Assembly (NCBI GenBank): GCA_015680685.1
Contig: MNCI01004607.1
Location: forward strand, 15,787 to 79,786
Length of the DNA: 64,000 nt
Direction: 5' to 3'
DNA from: Gnetum montanum
Taxonomy: Eukaryota; Streptophyta; Gnetopsida; Gnetales; Gnetaceae
The notes under the pieces are model-generated. The model saw only the letters and a list, made by a program, of their open reading frames with translations, made no database searches and was not told the origin of the DNA. A program made the translations under genes and the position numbers. Below are positions 42,950 to 55,049 of this stretch, one piece after another; positions within the stretch are counted from its first letter, which is position 1; each line of letters opens with the position of its first letter.

Positions 42950-45893
42950 ATGGCATTGAAAGGCAAACACACATCGGAAGGAGAACCGTCTCAACAAAGA
43001 GAGAAATGACTAAGAATAGGAAGGGGCCAAGCATAAGCCCTGAAAGGAGTACTTGCAACCCATGTCATGGGTCATCTTAGAGAAGAGGTAGAGGTGGAAT
43101 CTATTTTTCAGATTCAAGAACTAGTAGTAGCAACAAAACATTCTCATTAGGATGAGATACTAGCTTAGTAAGAAAACCTTGAGATGACCTTGATAGAAGC
43201 CTACCTGAACCAAATCAGATCAAGGGAGGTCCAAAAAAATAGTGCTTTAGGAGTTAAACTTTGGCTCTTTCCTAGAGAGAGCACCTAAAGAAGTACAAAA
43301 CCAACTAAAGATCTCTCCCATGTGGCCAATTATCACTTTCTGTGGGGAGTGGTACATGGGAGAGACATTCCTATTTTGGAATAATAGGAAGGTTAGTTCA
43401 GTGGTCAAAATTAAGCACATCTTAGTGTCCTACTTGGTGGAGGTATCTTTGGAAGTGCTTAGGTTGCCAAAAACTGGGATGAACCTTGCTAAGATTCCAA
43501 TGCAGGTAGACCCTAGCATCAAAAAGGAATGGGTGCGATGGTGCTACTATATCAACCACAAAAAGTATGACACACTCACACTAATAGAAAGGATCTACTA
43601 CAAGATTATGGCCTTTCACCTAAACTCCATGGTGAAGCCAAGCAAACTCACTATCTTTTCTACTTGTGCATGCCCCGCTCTGAGTGGGAGATTCCCTGTC
43701 AAATTTCCACAGCTAATCTATCTAGAGATAGAGAAGTGGTTTAAAGAGAATGAATGTGAAACAAAGGCACTTTCCTTCTTATGCCTCATCAAGAAAATTT
43801 TTCAAAGGGAAGGGATAGTCTGTTATACAAATGATGCTATTAGGCATGCTCCAATCACTAATTGGACAAAGATAATGAAAGATAGAATTCTTGCAACAAT
43901 CATTCAAGAAGACAAGAAATAACCCCCACCTCCACATACAACTCAAACAACTATGTTGGATGTTGCTATAACAACCCAACAATTGCATGAATACCAAGAA
44001 TGGATCTTAAGTGAACAAGGGAAATGAGCAAGCATAATTGATAAATGTCCATCTATGTATCGACCAGTGATGAGTCACTTAAATGAGGAAGCTTAAACAA
44101 TCAACCTAATGGATGAAGATGGATTTATTTTCTCAACCCAACAAATGAAATTATCTATGAGGTTGAATCCTAGTGCTAGAGAGGTTATAGTATCTCTTGT
44201 AGAATAGCATCTATTCCCAAAAATCTTTTGGAATGCTTCAACCTTCTCGATGCGCTTGGAGGAAGATGAGGCAACAGTTCTGGTGATGCATTACCAAGGA
44301 AAAGAGACAATACTAAATGTGGTTGCTAATAGAATTGCCAAAACACTTAATGTACTTACAGTGTTTATACCAGATGTCACTACAATCCAAGATGTGCATA
44401 CATCTTTAGGAACCATAAGTGGTAAATTAAGTGCAACGCAGCATGAACTATTAGACCAACTAGTGGGAACTGGGTAGCTGCTTTTGGATATCTTTGATAT
44501 TTCAAATAGTATTACTGCAACCTAGTCAAAGTTGCTAGAGGAAAGGGGAAAAAACATCATCTTGGATGGGCAACTGAAAAAAAACAAGGAGCTAAACCAA
44601 TGCTTGGCTACTAAAGTTGTTGAATTAAGGGCCCAAATTTCCAACCTTACATTTCTCCACTTGACATTGACAAGAGATAAAGCTCTTGAAAAACTTCACA
44701 ATATATTGAAAGGGGTTGACAGTGTAAGAAAAATGATAGTGTTCTACTAATCCTTGGCAAAGGATACCTAGCAAAAAATTCAAAAGAACTTGGATCTAAC
44801 TCGCCAAAAGAATGTGCAATTGACAGTAGAGAACCATCACCTACAAAATGTTGATGAGCATAAAAAATATTTAATTAACTTTATCCATCAACAGTAGGAG
44901 CAACTAGCCAGAGTGAGCATAGAGCTAAGCAGATAGGTAGCTAAAAATATAAATCTCTTCATGGAGAAGGTCTAAGGGCTTCACCAATAGAAAACAATAG
45001 GGGTAGTTGCTTGGAAAATAGAGGCTCTCAAATTTGAGAAAGTTAAGGATCATTACAAATATTAAGTCAATCTATAGAAACAAGTTAATGAAAAGCACAT
45101 TCAATTAGCAAAGGCAAAAGTAAATGAAACCCTCCAGCAACTCTAACAAGGAAGAGAAGTTTGGCAACCTAGCATTGATGATATAGATGCTTATAATAAG
45201 GTGGAAATTCACATGAAGGAGTTGTAGATTAAGGAGATGATAAAATACATGAAGCCTTCCAATCTCTAATATGCAAATCTGGCTATGTTTACTACCAAAT
45301 GGCCATGGTTAGAACTAGAAAAGAAAGTTTCTAGCTCATACTTGTTGTACAAGGTTGAGTTCAAGCACCACAAGGACACCACGCAAAAGCTTGCAGTGGA
45401 AAACATGGAACTCAAGGCTCTCAAAGAAAAATACATTGATCAAAGATTTGCTACTAATAGCCTAGCCAAAAGAATGAATGACTGCTAGTAGTTACAAAAT
45501 TCAGTCAAGGTGTTTGATGTTGAACATAAACAATTCATTGCTTGGTTTTTCAATGTTAAGGAGTTATTCCTACTAATGCCCTATCAATGGAATATCCTCA
45601 TTCCAACCCAAATTGGTGATGCTATGTGGACTATGAATGATCCCTAGAGTAAGGAGGAGAAGATGAAGACATTACTAGATGCCTTTCACCTTCCACCAGA
45701 GGTTGCAACCATAGCAAGATAGCCACAGCTACCTTAGCCACTGCACGTGCTCGAAGCCAATGAAGGTCCTTCAAAACCTTAAGAAACTCCACCGCCTAGC
45801 ACTATATGGTCTTCTCAACCACCTTCATGCCTTCAAAAGATGTGCTATTTAGTTTTGAGAAGTCATGTCATGGTGTTCAATTTTGTGTCATGA
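42950..45893 (+). pseudogene. Extra ORF (ORF3) of copy C, coiled-coil rich, unknown function
   Basis: A decayed frame of about 980 codons lies in sense orientation between pol and the 3' LTR, where the env-like ORF of Athila elements sits. It starts at ATG 42950 (M-A-L-K-G-K-H), has early stops, and changes frame before 43320. The best block, 43320-43922, reads open: MWPIITFCGEWYMGETFLFW, KIPMQVDPSIKKEWVRWCYY, FSTCACPALSGRFPVKFPQL. From about 44250 onward it is charged and heptad-like (RLEEDEATVLVMHYQGKE; LEERGKNIILDGQLKKNKEL; LEKLHNILKGVDSVRK), as expected for coiled coil. The end is Pro-rich (45770-45830). No transmembrane segment is evident, so I do not call it an envelope protein. A homologous decayed reading exists in copy K. 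Confidence 0.6.
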
Positions 45894-46045
45894 ACACCAT
45901 AATTTTTTCTAATGTTGTTGATTTGTACACTCAGGAACTTAGTTTATCAAGTTAGTTTTTTATGTCAAGAGTTAGTCAATAATTCCATACCTTCCTAATT
46001 TTTCAAAGGAACTTAAGGACAAGTTTTCATTCACTTGTGGGGGTA
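45894..46045 (+). mobile_element. Second 3' spacer and polypurine tract of copy C
   Basis: The block CATACCTTCCTAAT...AAGGAACTTAAGGACAAG and TTTTCATTCACTTG is followed by the polypurine tract GTGGGGGTA at 46037-46045, directly before the LTR. Confidence 0.7.
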
Positions 46046-46955
46046 TGATGAATCATTATTATGTCACATTGATGGGTCCTTGATGATGTGGCCTTGTTGA
46101 TGGGCACTCATCAATGCAACCCTATCTATGTGGTGTTGCCTTGTCAACGAGGCCACATCAACGTAGCATTTGTTTTGTCTATAAGGCCCCATCGATGTAA
46201 CACTACAATAAAGTCTATAAATATGTGCCAACCAACCATGTTTATGGCATGTCTTATGATCGTTGTAGTAAAGATCTTGTAGTTTTGTCATTTGAGAGTT
46301 AGAATATTTCTCTAAGTGCCTATAGTAGGAGTCAAAAAGTGTATAGATCTTTATTCAAGAACTATTTTACTTGAAGACACTAGCGCAAATAGTAATAAAT
46401 ATGAACCTTTTGATCAAACATTGCAACACTTGAAATAGAGTAATGATTCATTAATGCACTTATTGTTTTCATTAATTATGTAATTAATTAAGATAAATTA
46501 GACTTTAGGTGATTAGTTAATTAATTAGGCTAAATAAATTAAACACATAAGTATGACCACTTCAAGTGTAAACATCTATTCACTTGGTAATCCCAGTAGT
46601 GGATATGTGGGTTCAGAATGTGTAAGGAAAGTGAGACCAAATGCTTATGTTAGGACTAGTTAGAGATTAGTTAATTAGTTAAATTAAATTAGTTATTAAA
46701 TTACTTCATTTCTCTATTTTAAGCACCAAGAACATAAAACATAAAATAATAAAAATCGGATGCCTCGATTACACTTAACCATACCTTTGTGCATCACAAG
46801 GGTAATTGAGAAGACAACGAATGAATATTAGGGCAAGGTTCACTTCCTAGAAGACTAGTGTACTAAAAGACAGAGTCTACAAAATTTAATTAGATCACAT
46901 GTGAATGCTTCGTTATTCATATGGTTGGGCATATGGGTACCTTGACTGCTCATCA
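46046..46955 (+). repeat. 3' LTR of copy C
   Basis: It runs TGATGAATCATT...CTGCTCATCA. U3 (46070-46200) has alternating forward and inverted short motifs CATTGATG, CATCAATG and CATCGATG around GGGGCC/GAGGCC. TATAAATATGTG is at about 46216. U5 matches the family. The right end meets pol of copy D (minus) at 46956, so C or its ancestor inserted into D or was joined to it. Confidence 0.8.
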
Positions 46956-48100
46956 CTCCACCAATGATTTAGTGATCTTAGAGAAATTATCAATGAGTCA
47001 TTAGTAATAGCCAAGGTGTTGAAGGAATAACCTCGCATCTTTAACTATTTTTTGTTGTTTGGTAATTCCTTGGATTACTCTTATTCTTTTAGCATCCACC
47101 TGAATCCCTTTCTCTAAAATTATATGTCCCAGAACAATGCCTTCCTAGACCATCAAATGGCTTTTTAGCTAGTTTAGCCTAAGGTTTATCTTTACATGCA
47201 TTTTTAGCACTTACTCAAGATAGTCTAGGGCTTTCTAAAATGTAGCCCCATAGGTGGAGAAGTCACCCATGAAGACTTCCATCTCGCTAACAATCTACTA
47301 TTGGAAGATGCTCTAGACAAGATGTTGGAATGTAACAGGGGCATTGCACAAGCCAAATGGCATATTTTTGTATGTGAAAGTTCTCCAGGTACTTATGAAT
47401 TTTGTCTTGGACTAATCCTCTGGTGTAATATGAATTTGGTTATAGCAACTCTAATCATCCAAAAACCTTTAGTAGCAATTCCCAAAAATGGTGTCCAACA
47501 CTTAGTTCACAAATAACAATGAAAAGTGATCTTTTTAAGTTGTCAAGTTTAATAGCCTAAAATCCATACAAACCCTCCATTTTCCATGCTTTTTTGGCAC
47601 TATCACAAGTGGACTAATCTACTTGCTATTCATAATGGGATAGTTGAACCCCATCCTGAGGAGTTTTTCAATCTCCTCTTTCACAATCTACCTTAGTTTG
47701 GGATTCAACCACTGCTATAGCTCTCTCTTTGGCTTGATGGATGGATTTGTGTAGATATGGTGTTGGCATATCCTAGGATCAGTTTCAATCAATTCAATAT
47801 ATGATTAAGCAAAGGTTGTTGACCATTTTTTGACCACCTCCAATAGCTTCTTTTTCTACATAAGGGCAATGTTGGCATTAATGATACTTAGCCTTCTATT
47901 GCTCAAAAAGACATATTTCATTTCAGCTAGTAAAGGTTTCATATCAAGGAGCTCCTATTTAATGCTTTTAGTGATCTCCAACTCTCCCTAGTTGATTTCA
48001 TTAGGTTCATCATCAAAGAGTTGATGATGAACTTAATCTAGTTCATCCATGCCTTCAATGTGGACACTCATAAGGATCTCAGTTGGTTCCATTCATATTG
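46956..48100 (-). pseudogene. pol: RT fragment of copy D
   Basis: Minus-strand reading: the start of RT at about 47740-47600 (KLRxIVKEEIEKLL, YPIMNSK), GGFVWILGY at 47570, IPFGLCNAPVTFQ near 47340 in broken form, and the catalytic box F-M-G-D-F-S-T-Y-G at about 47268-47294. The first catalytic Asp is Gly. HLMV-EGIVLGHIIL follows at about 47150. It is cut at 46956 by the LTR of C; RNase H and integrase are absent here. Confidence 0.75.
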
Positions 48101-48900
48101 TTGAACTACTTTTAGGATTATTTTCTAGCCACTAGATGCCCTCATGTTTTGTGACTGTTATGTACAAGCACCTTTGAATTTCTGTCACATCAGTACACTA
48201 TCTGCATGTTGTGATAGATGTGCTTTTTACAGTCCATAATTTTTGCACACAGTTGCATCCTATATCACCATATGTGATGCATGGAACATGCTTTTCCTCA
48301 ATCTTTCCAAATTAATTTTCCTAAAAAATTTCCAAGGAGGGGTCTCAGATTCCTAGTTGTGCATCAATTATGCTCAACCAAGCCCTTCCTATGATGATTG
48401 AAAATTTCCCCTTATAGTTGCCTACACAAATCACTAGGAAGTTAGTAGGATAGGATCACCTATAGACAATGGTTACAATGTCCTCTACTAGTCCAAGGGA
48501 ATGGTGATGGATTGATCTACCAACTCAAGATGAATGTTTCTCTTCTTGAGTGGAGGCAGGTTCCAAGCTTTGTACATTTCACAAGAGATCAAACTCATAC
48601 CAGAACCTAAGTCCAGAAGAAACTTATAAGGCTTAGTCCCAGTGATTTGCAAATAAATGAGGGGACTCCCACAATCAGATCCTTTCCTAGGAATATGGTC
48701 AACCTTTATCCAATCTGTGACAACATGGGTTAACATTACAGTGTGATCCTTGGAAGATTTTTTGTTTGAAGGGCTCTTAAATGATGTAGTAGAGGATGAG
48801 GAAGAAGCAAGTCCATTAGCTATAAGTGTTTGTGAGGGCTTAGAAGGACTATTGGTCTAGAAGAATTGTCTTTTTTAAGGTTTTCTTTTCAAACCACTCA
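48101..48900 (-). pseudogene. pol: Protease of copy D
   Basis: The 48736-48488 minus frame is open: MLTHVVTDWIKVDHIPRK, then IYLQITGTKPYKFLLDLGSG with the aspartic protease motif D-L-G-S-G, MSLISCEMYKAWNLPPLKKR and a stop. The C-terminal part NFPIIxGRAWL is at about 48410-48370. It is the best preserved protease active-site stretch of the family in the window. Confidence 0.75.
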
Positions 48901-51420
48901 ACTAAGAAGTTGACTATAAATCAATAGCCCTCATGACACTTCTTTACTACGGTTGGGTAGGAATTTCACCCTACATGGATGAAGCTAGTGGTATTTTAGT
49001 TGAGGGTAGAGGTACATGTGTAAAAGAACTAGGAGGGTAATATGGAAATGGGGATTCCCCTCTTGGAGACTAAGCTCAGACGTGACTAAAAGAGTTACAT
49101 GGAGAGATAACTTGTTGAACATAGTAGATATAGGGATCTAGCTAATTGTAAGGATACTTCTACCTTGTGGTGGAATCCCCCACAACTATGGGTGCTTCCA
49201 CTACATCTACTACTCATGAGGTTTGGGTGGAGCTCCACTTGGATAGTACGCTTTCTATTGGTAAAATTTTTTGTAGTTTCCTTGAGGATAGGTCAACCCC
49301 TAGGTGCTTGCCTTCTTACTAATCTAGGATTCAATGCATACATCCTAGACTCCTACAAGTGTGACACAATTGGGCAACATCCCTTAGGATGTTCATATTG
49401 GAAAATGTCACACTCACCATGATCATCTATCTCAGAGTCCACAACCTCTTCACTGGTAGTAGCTTTTCCCTTACCCCTTTGATGGGCACATTTAGCTTCC
49501 TTCATTCTCCTTCAATCACAACTACTACCTTGCTCTTTGGACTCTTTGGTAATTTTAAGATTTTCTTGGAATTTTTCATTCAAAAATCCCACATTTTTCC
49601 CACCTTGGCTGATATTTTAGAAATGGATTTTTGGATTGGTAATGTTTTACATTGTACCACTTCATCAAGTGGTGCCTTCTCCTCATTTTCACAAAACTAG
49701 ACTTTCCTTTTTAGGATGGAAAGGTTCTAGTTGTACTCCTTTGTACTTTTTCTTTTCTACAACTCATCTTCTTCTTTGGAAGCCTACTCAATTAGCCTTT
49801 AGATCTAATGGACTTTGAGCTCTAAATGTTTCCCTTAGGCATTGATCCTAATAGTTTTCTTTGTTTCCATTTGGAGCCCATTTATGATATGGTAGAGCTA
49901 CTTCCTTTGAGAAAATTCATGGCTTGGTCACCTATGAAATAAAGAGTAATATTTGTCCATGGCCACATCCAAGGATTCATGTATTTCTTATCTCCACTCT
50001 TGCATCTACTTCCTTAGATTGTACACTCAAGAGTACGTTTGATACTTATCATTGAAGGGTTCAAGCATCATACTACATCATCTACTTGATTCTAGTTCTA
50101 AGGAGTGGTACCAACTTTCAACCTCCTTAATGAGTTTCTTTGAGAATAGCCTTAGCTTTTGCCATTTTTTTCAATCTTTAATAAGGCATAGGCATCATGA
50201 AAGGCTTGAAGATGGTTTTCTAGATCTAAGTTGTATCCCCCTTTGAACTTGAGGATATTTTTCATATCCAACCTTTTAATTTTGTTATCTTCACATGCCT
50301 TGCTAGAATTCTCATGGCCTCTGAAATATTTAACATATTCCTTATTGCAAGAAAATGCTCATCATATTCATAGCCCATGTGATGATCATTATGCCTATGA
50401 TGCCCTCTGCTATTCCTTATTTCATTATGATGAGCCTCCCTTGATTGTGCACATCCCTGGTCTCTACTATCCTATGGGCCCTATGATCATCTCTGTCTTA
50501 TTGGCTCACCTCCATCATAGTCATGTCCTCTACAACTTTTGTCGAAGCCAGATGAGGAAGAAGATGAGGATGTTGAAGATGAAGAGAAAGAAGGCTAGCA
50601 CTAGCACGATGCCTACTATCCCCTCTTCTTTGATCATGGCCACAATCATCATGCTTGTTGTCATCATGATGCTTGTTCGCATTCCTTTCTTGACTTCCAT
50701 CTTTGGAGCCTCCATGGTTATGGGACCCATTCTTCCCTAAACTAGAGTTATTCATAGTGGACTGTAAGTCTTGGTTAAGGGCCTCCTCATCAAATATTAA
50801 GGGAAGAAAGTCTATGAATTGAAAACCCCTAGAAAGGGGATCCTCTCCTTATTTTTGGCCTAGTAAGAACAAGGGTTTGTGAACCATTGTTCCTTGATGC
50901 CTTGTAGCACATCTCTTATTAGTGGACTATAATTCTTGGTTAAGGGCCCCCTCATCAAAGACAAGGGGAAGAAAGTCTATGAATTGAAACCCCCTAGAAA
51001 GGGGATCCTCTCCTTCTTTTTGGCCTAGTAAGAACCAGGGTTTGTGAACCATTTTTCCTTGATGCCTTGTAGCACATCTCTTGTTGTCAATCTTTCTTGC
51101 ATTGTGCCTCAATTGTAAATCCTAATAGTTGTGGTCCTACACAATGTATTTAGCATTAAGCCCTTGGATGCCCAATCTCATGAGAGTTTGGAGTAGCATT
51201 GTAGGAACTGATCGAAACGACATTAAGACAATGTTGCCATGTTCCTCTAGCACAGATGTTCATCCTAATGTAAGATGAAGGTGAATTCTAGCACACACTC
51301 ATCGAGATGAGTATAGATCACTTTGCATTGTTGGGGTATTGGCAATTTCGACCCTTCATGCCTTTGATTATAAGTATGCTCAAATAATGATGAAGATTCA
51401 ACCTTTTGAGAAGAAGACAT
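48901..51420 (-). pseudogene. gag: Gag of copy D
   Basis: The Met at 51420 starts MSSSQKVES and runs to IPQQCKVIYTHLDECVLEFT near 51270, matching A, B and C. The Gag core is at about 50245-49850 (ENHLQAFHDAYALLKIE; EPLDASMGxYYxL degraded). The zinc knuckle at 49366-49407 reads C-D-I-F-Q-Y-E-H-P-K-G-C-C, with the second Cys changed to Phe. A Pro/Ser-rich linker follows. A 165-bp tandem duplication sits at 50757-51086. There are many stops. Confidence 0.7.
50757..51086 (-). repeat. 165-bp direct tandem duplication inside gag of D
   Basis: Copy one starts GTGGACTGTAAGTCTTGG (50757) and copy two GTGGACTATAATTCTTGG (50922). They share CCCTAGAAAGGGGATCCTC and CTTGATGCCTTGTAGCACATC with few differences. 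165 is a multiple of three, so the duplication by itself would not have shifted the frame. Confidence 0.9.
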
Positions 51421-51568
51421 TTTAATTTTTAAGAAAAATAGTGTGCTTTTACTATTATAATTATTTTTAATAATTTTTACTTTAAGATTCATTACAACAT
51501 CATAGAATAATTTCACTAACTTCTAGATAGCACACATAGCTAACTAAAGTCATCGGTAATGATACCAA

Positions 51569-52406
51569 TGATGAGTAGCAAGTAGTCCCTATGCCTAAAC
51601 ATATGAATCACTAGTGTTCACTAAGTGATCTAATCAAATTCTATAAACTTTAGCTTTCTAAGTACATTGGGTCTAGGATGTGAATCTAATGTACATGATC
51701 CTTCTCAATTTCACTTGTGAAGTGCAAGTGTATGGTTAAGTGTAACTGAGGCATATCATTTTTATCATGTTATATTTATCATTTAAATTACCTAAGTTCC
51801 AAAAAATAAATTAATTAAGTGTTTAATTAATCTAGTAACTAACTAATATCTTAACTAATCTCATCATAAGCATCCATTCCCATTTACTGTATACATCTTA
51901 AACCACATTACAATGTTGCTAGGTTACCAAGAATTAAGTACTGTTGGGATTACCAAATGTTAAAGTATGCTTGAAATGATCATACTTATGTGTATTAATT
52001 AATTACTAGTTAATTAATTAATTTGACGCATTAAAGTAGATCGCTCAAATAATAAATGCATTAAGTAAACCTTATGCTAATTCCAAATGTTGCAAGGTTC
52101 GTGAAGAAAGCTTGTCTTTATTACTGGTCACATTGAGGTGCTCAAGTACATCAGTGTTCAAATAAAGATCCGTACACTTCTCACTCCTGCTATGAGCACT
52201 TAGAAAATATTTTAACTCTCAAATGAACAAAATGCAAGAGCTTCGCTAGGATACTAACTATGGAATTTCATAAATGTGGCTAGTGAGCACACATCAACAC
52301 ATCAAACCACACATCGACACAACGACATCATTAGGATCATGTCATTGGGATTGCATTGGCGGCATCCCATCAACGTAACCTAAGGAAGACACTGCATCAA
52401 ACATCA
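51569..52406 (-). repeat. 5' LTR of copy D
   Basis: The left end is TGATGAGTAGCAAG at 51569, next to a decayed primer site (51552-51568, plus GTAATGATACCAA). The body has inverted family blocks: GTGTATGGTTAAGTGTAACTGAGGCATATCA and CTTTATTACTGGTCACATTGAG. The right end at ACATCA (52406) is probable but not certain. U3 repeats CACATCGACACA and CATCAA motifs. Confidence 0.7.
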
Positions 52407-52940
52407 TTTTCCTGATTGTATGTTGTATTAAGCCTCAACTATAAGGACTTGTAAATTTAGTTACATTCCTTTCTTATGTATTTTTATTTTCCTTGTAGCC
52501 CTATGGGGTTGATGTTCTTCTTGTGAGAAGGCATCCACATTGAGCTTGTTGGGACCTTGGGAGGTTGAGTAATTTTGCAACATAAAAACACTTTGAAGCA
52601 AAGCTCAATATTGTAAAGCTTATTATGACCCTGTAGGGTTGAGTAGTTTCATAGCAACAAAACACTTTTGTGTAGAGCTCAAAGCTTGTATAGGATTTAG
52701 TGCCTTTCAAACCACATTTTATTGAGAAATAAAGTCTGAAGGTATCCACGGATTCTAACCTCTAAGTGTGAATGTATCCAAGTTGGGAAACCATGTAAAA
52801 CTTGGTGTTTTTGTGTGATAGGTGTAATTTCAATTGGGAAACTTATTCAACCCTCCTCCTAAGTTCTCAATCCATAGAAATTATCAAAGGAATACATGTG
52901 ATGCTTGAAACTAGGTTATGATCATTCCACCAGTTGTATT
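52407..52940 (+). repeat. Probable Ty1/copia LTR fragment
   Basis: The sequence has features common to plant copia LTRs: two copies of CCCT(A/G)TAGGGTTGA-type blocks (about 52500 and 52628), GTGAATGTATCCAAGTTGGG, CATGTAAAACTTGGTGTTTTTGTGTG and an end-like TTATTCAACCCTCCTCCTAAG. No primer site or partner was located. Confidence 0.4.
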
Positions 52941-52949
52941 AATGTCCAT

Positions 52950-53969
52950 TGAAATTATAAAAAATATTTTAATTTGTAATGGAAATTAAATATATGAAAG
53001 CTTAAATTTATTCTAAGTCAAAGTGTTGCAATGGAATAAAATTAATCTTAATCTTTATTATCATTTATGGAATGTGTCTAGGTGCATTCCACTTGAATAA
53101 CGATGGTGGACAATTAACTCAAAATCATGTTGTAGGTAATTACTAACTGCTACAAGAATTGAAAAATCAAACTCTAAGAATTGGACTACATTTTGGTTGA
53201 ATGATACCATAAATGTGATAGGTGAACTATCTTTACAAATATTTATGATAACTAATACATTGAATTTATGATATATCATCCTAGCCTATTATTTGCATAT
53301 GTGATATTACATATCATAGATGATTGATGCTACAAAATAACTATTCATCATATCCTCATGAGTGACTAAAATCTGATCCTTAAGTTATATAAAAATGGGA
53401 TAGAGTTTGTTACAAACTTATTAGAGTGATAATAATTGATTGATTACTGATACTTGAGTGGCACATTATTACATTACAAATGTTTTTGAATAGTTGTTAC
53501 AAATATCAATAATACTGAATTGACAATAACAATTGAACAACTTCAAAAGATCTTAAAAATTTTACTAACATAAAAATTCAATTAATTTTTGAAAATGGTG
53601 GTTTTTCATGATTTGGTGGTTATTGTGGTTTCTCCACTGGTATCTTCCTGGGAATGCAAAATGGGCAAGGATTATCTTAAAATTCTCATAATCTATTCGT
53701 GGGTCCCAAATAGTTTATGAAAATTTAGCAAGTTTAGGTATGGTTGAAACATTCCACAGATATGCTAGCATTAGGAACATCTTGTTTTCTTAGATGAACT
53801 AGATAATAAAATTTGTGCACTTAATTTTAAGTACATTTACCTAATCCTTAATCACTTAATAGTCTATCATGTCCTTTACCAATTTCTCTGTGACATCTCT
53901 TTAATCGATAAACTTTACCTTGAGAACCTTTATCTCCATGTTTGTAATTTGTAATTTTTAATTTGCTTG
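52950..53969 (-). mobile_element. Athila-like copy L: LTR fragment (to 53350) and 3' spacer
   Basis: The block GTTGCAATGGAATAAAATTAATCTTAATCTTTATT is shared with K (54536-54570). It runs to the LTR end TTCATCA at 53350, followed by TATCCTCATGAGTGACTAAAATCT, the decayed polypurine and post-pol block. The rest is AT-rich spacer ending near 53969 where LTR K starts. The left end of the LTR is lost at the copia-like fragment. Confidence 0.5.
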
Positions 53970-54833
53970 GTAACGAGAATCAACTAGTACTAATGTCCAA
54001 TTATACAAATCATGAGTATATGTAAGTGACTTGATCATAATCCATAAAATACACTAGCATGATACCTAGAAAGCTAAACATTCGTTTGTAGGTTATTATA
54101 TTTTTAATTGTACTCATGTAGCTCTTAATAAGTATGGTTAAGTATAATTGAGACATATAATATAGATGTTGTTGTAGCCGTCACTAAAATACTATTAAAA
54201 TATATAAATTAATTCTAAATTAAGCTAATAAAAAATTAAAGACTAAGCTATCCTAGGTAATAAGCATCAATTTCTAATTTGTTGTACACATCCTAGAATA
54301 ATGTAATTGCCAATAGTTTAATAACTAATTACCGCTAGGCTAATTAACTAAGTAAGAGCACTAGTGGGGTTACCAAATGATATGAAATATGCTCAAAACC
54401 AATCATACTTATTCAATCATAACTATTGTACATTTAATCATAAATTACCAATTAAGTGTGCATGAAAGTAATATTAAACTAAGTTGCATTTGAAATAGTT
54501 TACATCAAATGTAAATTTTATGCTATGTCAAAGAACTACAATGAAATAGAATAATCTTAATCTTTATTTTCGATCATGCATTGTATCTAGGTACATGATA
54601 TTTGGATAAAGGCTTCATTTAGTTATTTCATATCCTATTGTGAGCACTCATTGACAAATTCTAACTTCTACAATATAACATTATAATAGTTCTACTACCA
54701 TGGAATCAAAAATGATTCATTCAATATGGTTGGTTAGTAGTGTTTATAAACCTTACCAATCTTGGATACATTGTATTTACAACTTCGTATGGAAATATAT
54801 GACATCATAGCAAATAAAAAAAATGCTTTGTCA
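53970..54833 (-). repeat. 3' LTR of Athila-like copy K (old, diverged)
   Basis: Family blocks are AAGTATGGTTAAGTATAATTGAG, TTGTACACATCCTAG and TTACCAAATGATATG...GCTCAAAACCAATCATACTT. The right end TTTGTCATA is followed by TCCCCATGATTGACTAAAAC, which corresponds to the polypurine tract. The left end is estimated by alignment with LTR D. It is much more AT-rich than the other copies. Confidence 0.55.
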
Positions 54834-55049
54834 TATCCCCATGATTGACTAAAACATTATCCTATAGTTAAATAGGATCAAGACAAAGTTTATTATAAAA
54901 TTATGAAAGTAACTCAACTAGTTGACTAACTGACTAACTTGAAGACCATATTATATTATTGATTTAAATGGTCTACAAAATAATAAAATAATAAACATAT
55001 ATCAAGAAGATTATAAAATTGTAGATTTCTAAATGCTTTTTCTAATAGA
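54834..55049 (-). mobile_element. Second 3' spacer of copy K
   Basis: It aligns with the corresponding part of L (GACTAAAA...ATCCT; AAGTTTATTATAAAATTAT). No coding content was seen. Confidence 0.4.

Noticed and set aside
43320-43922. Calling the open block of ORF3 a retroviral envelope
   Set aside because: Position fits, but no signal peptide, membrane segment or cleavage site is visible; left as unknown.
50231-50740. Plus-strand open frame of about 170 codons
   Set aside because: It lies antisense to the gag of D and has no domain; the gag reading on the minus strand explains the sequence.
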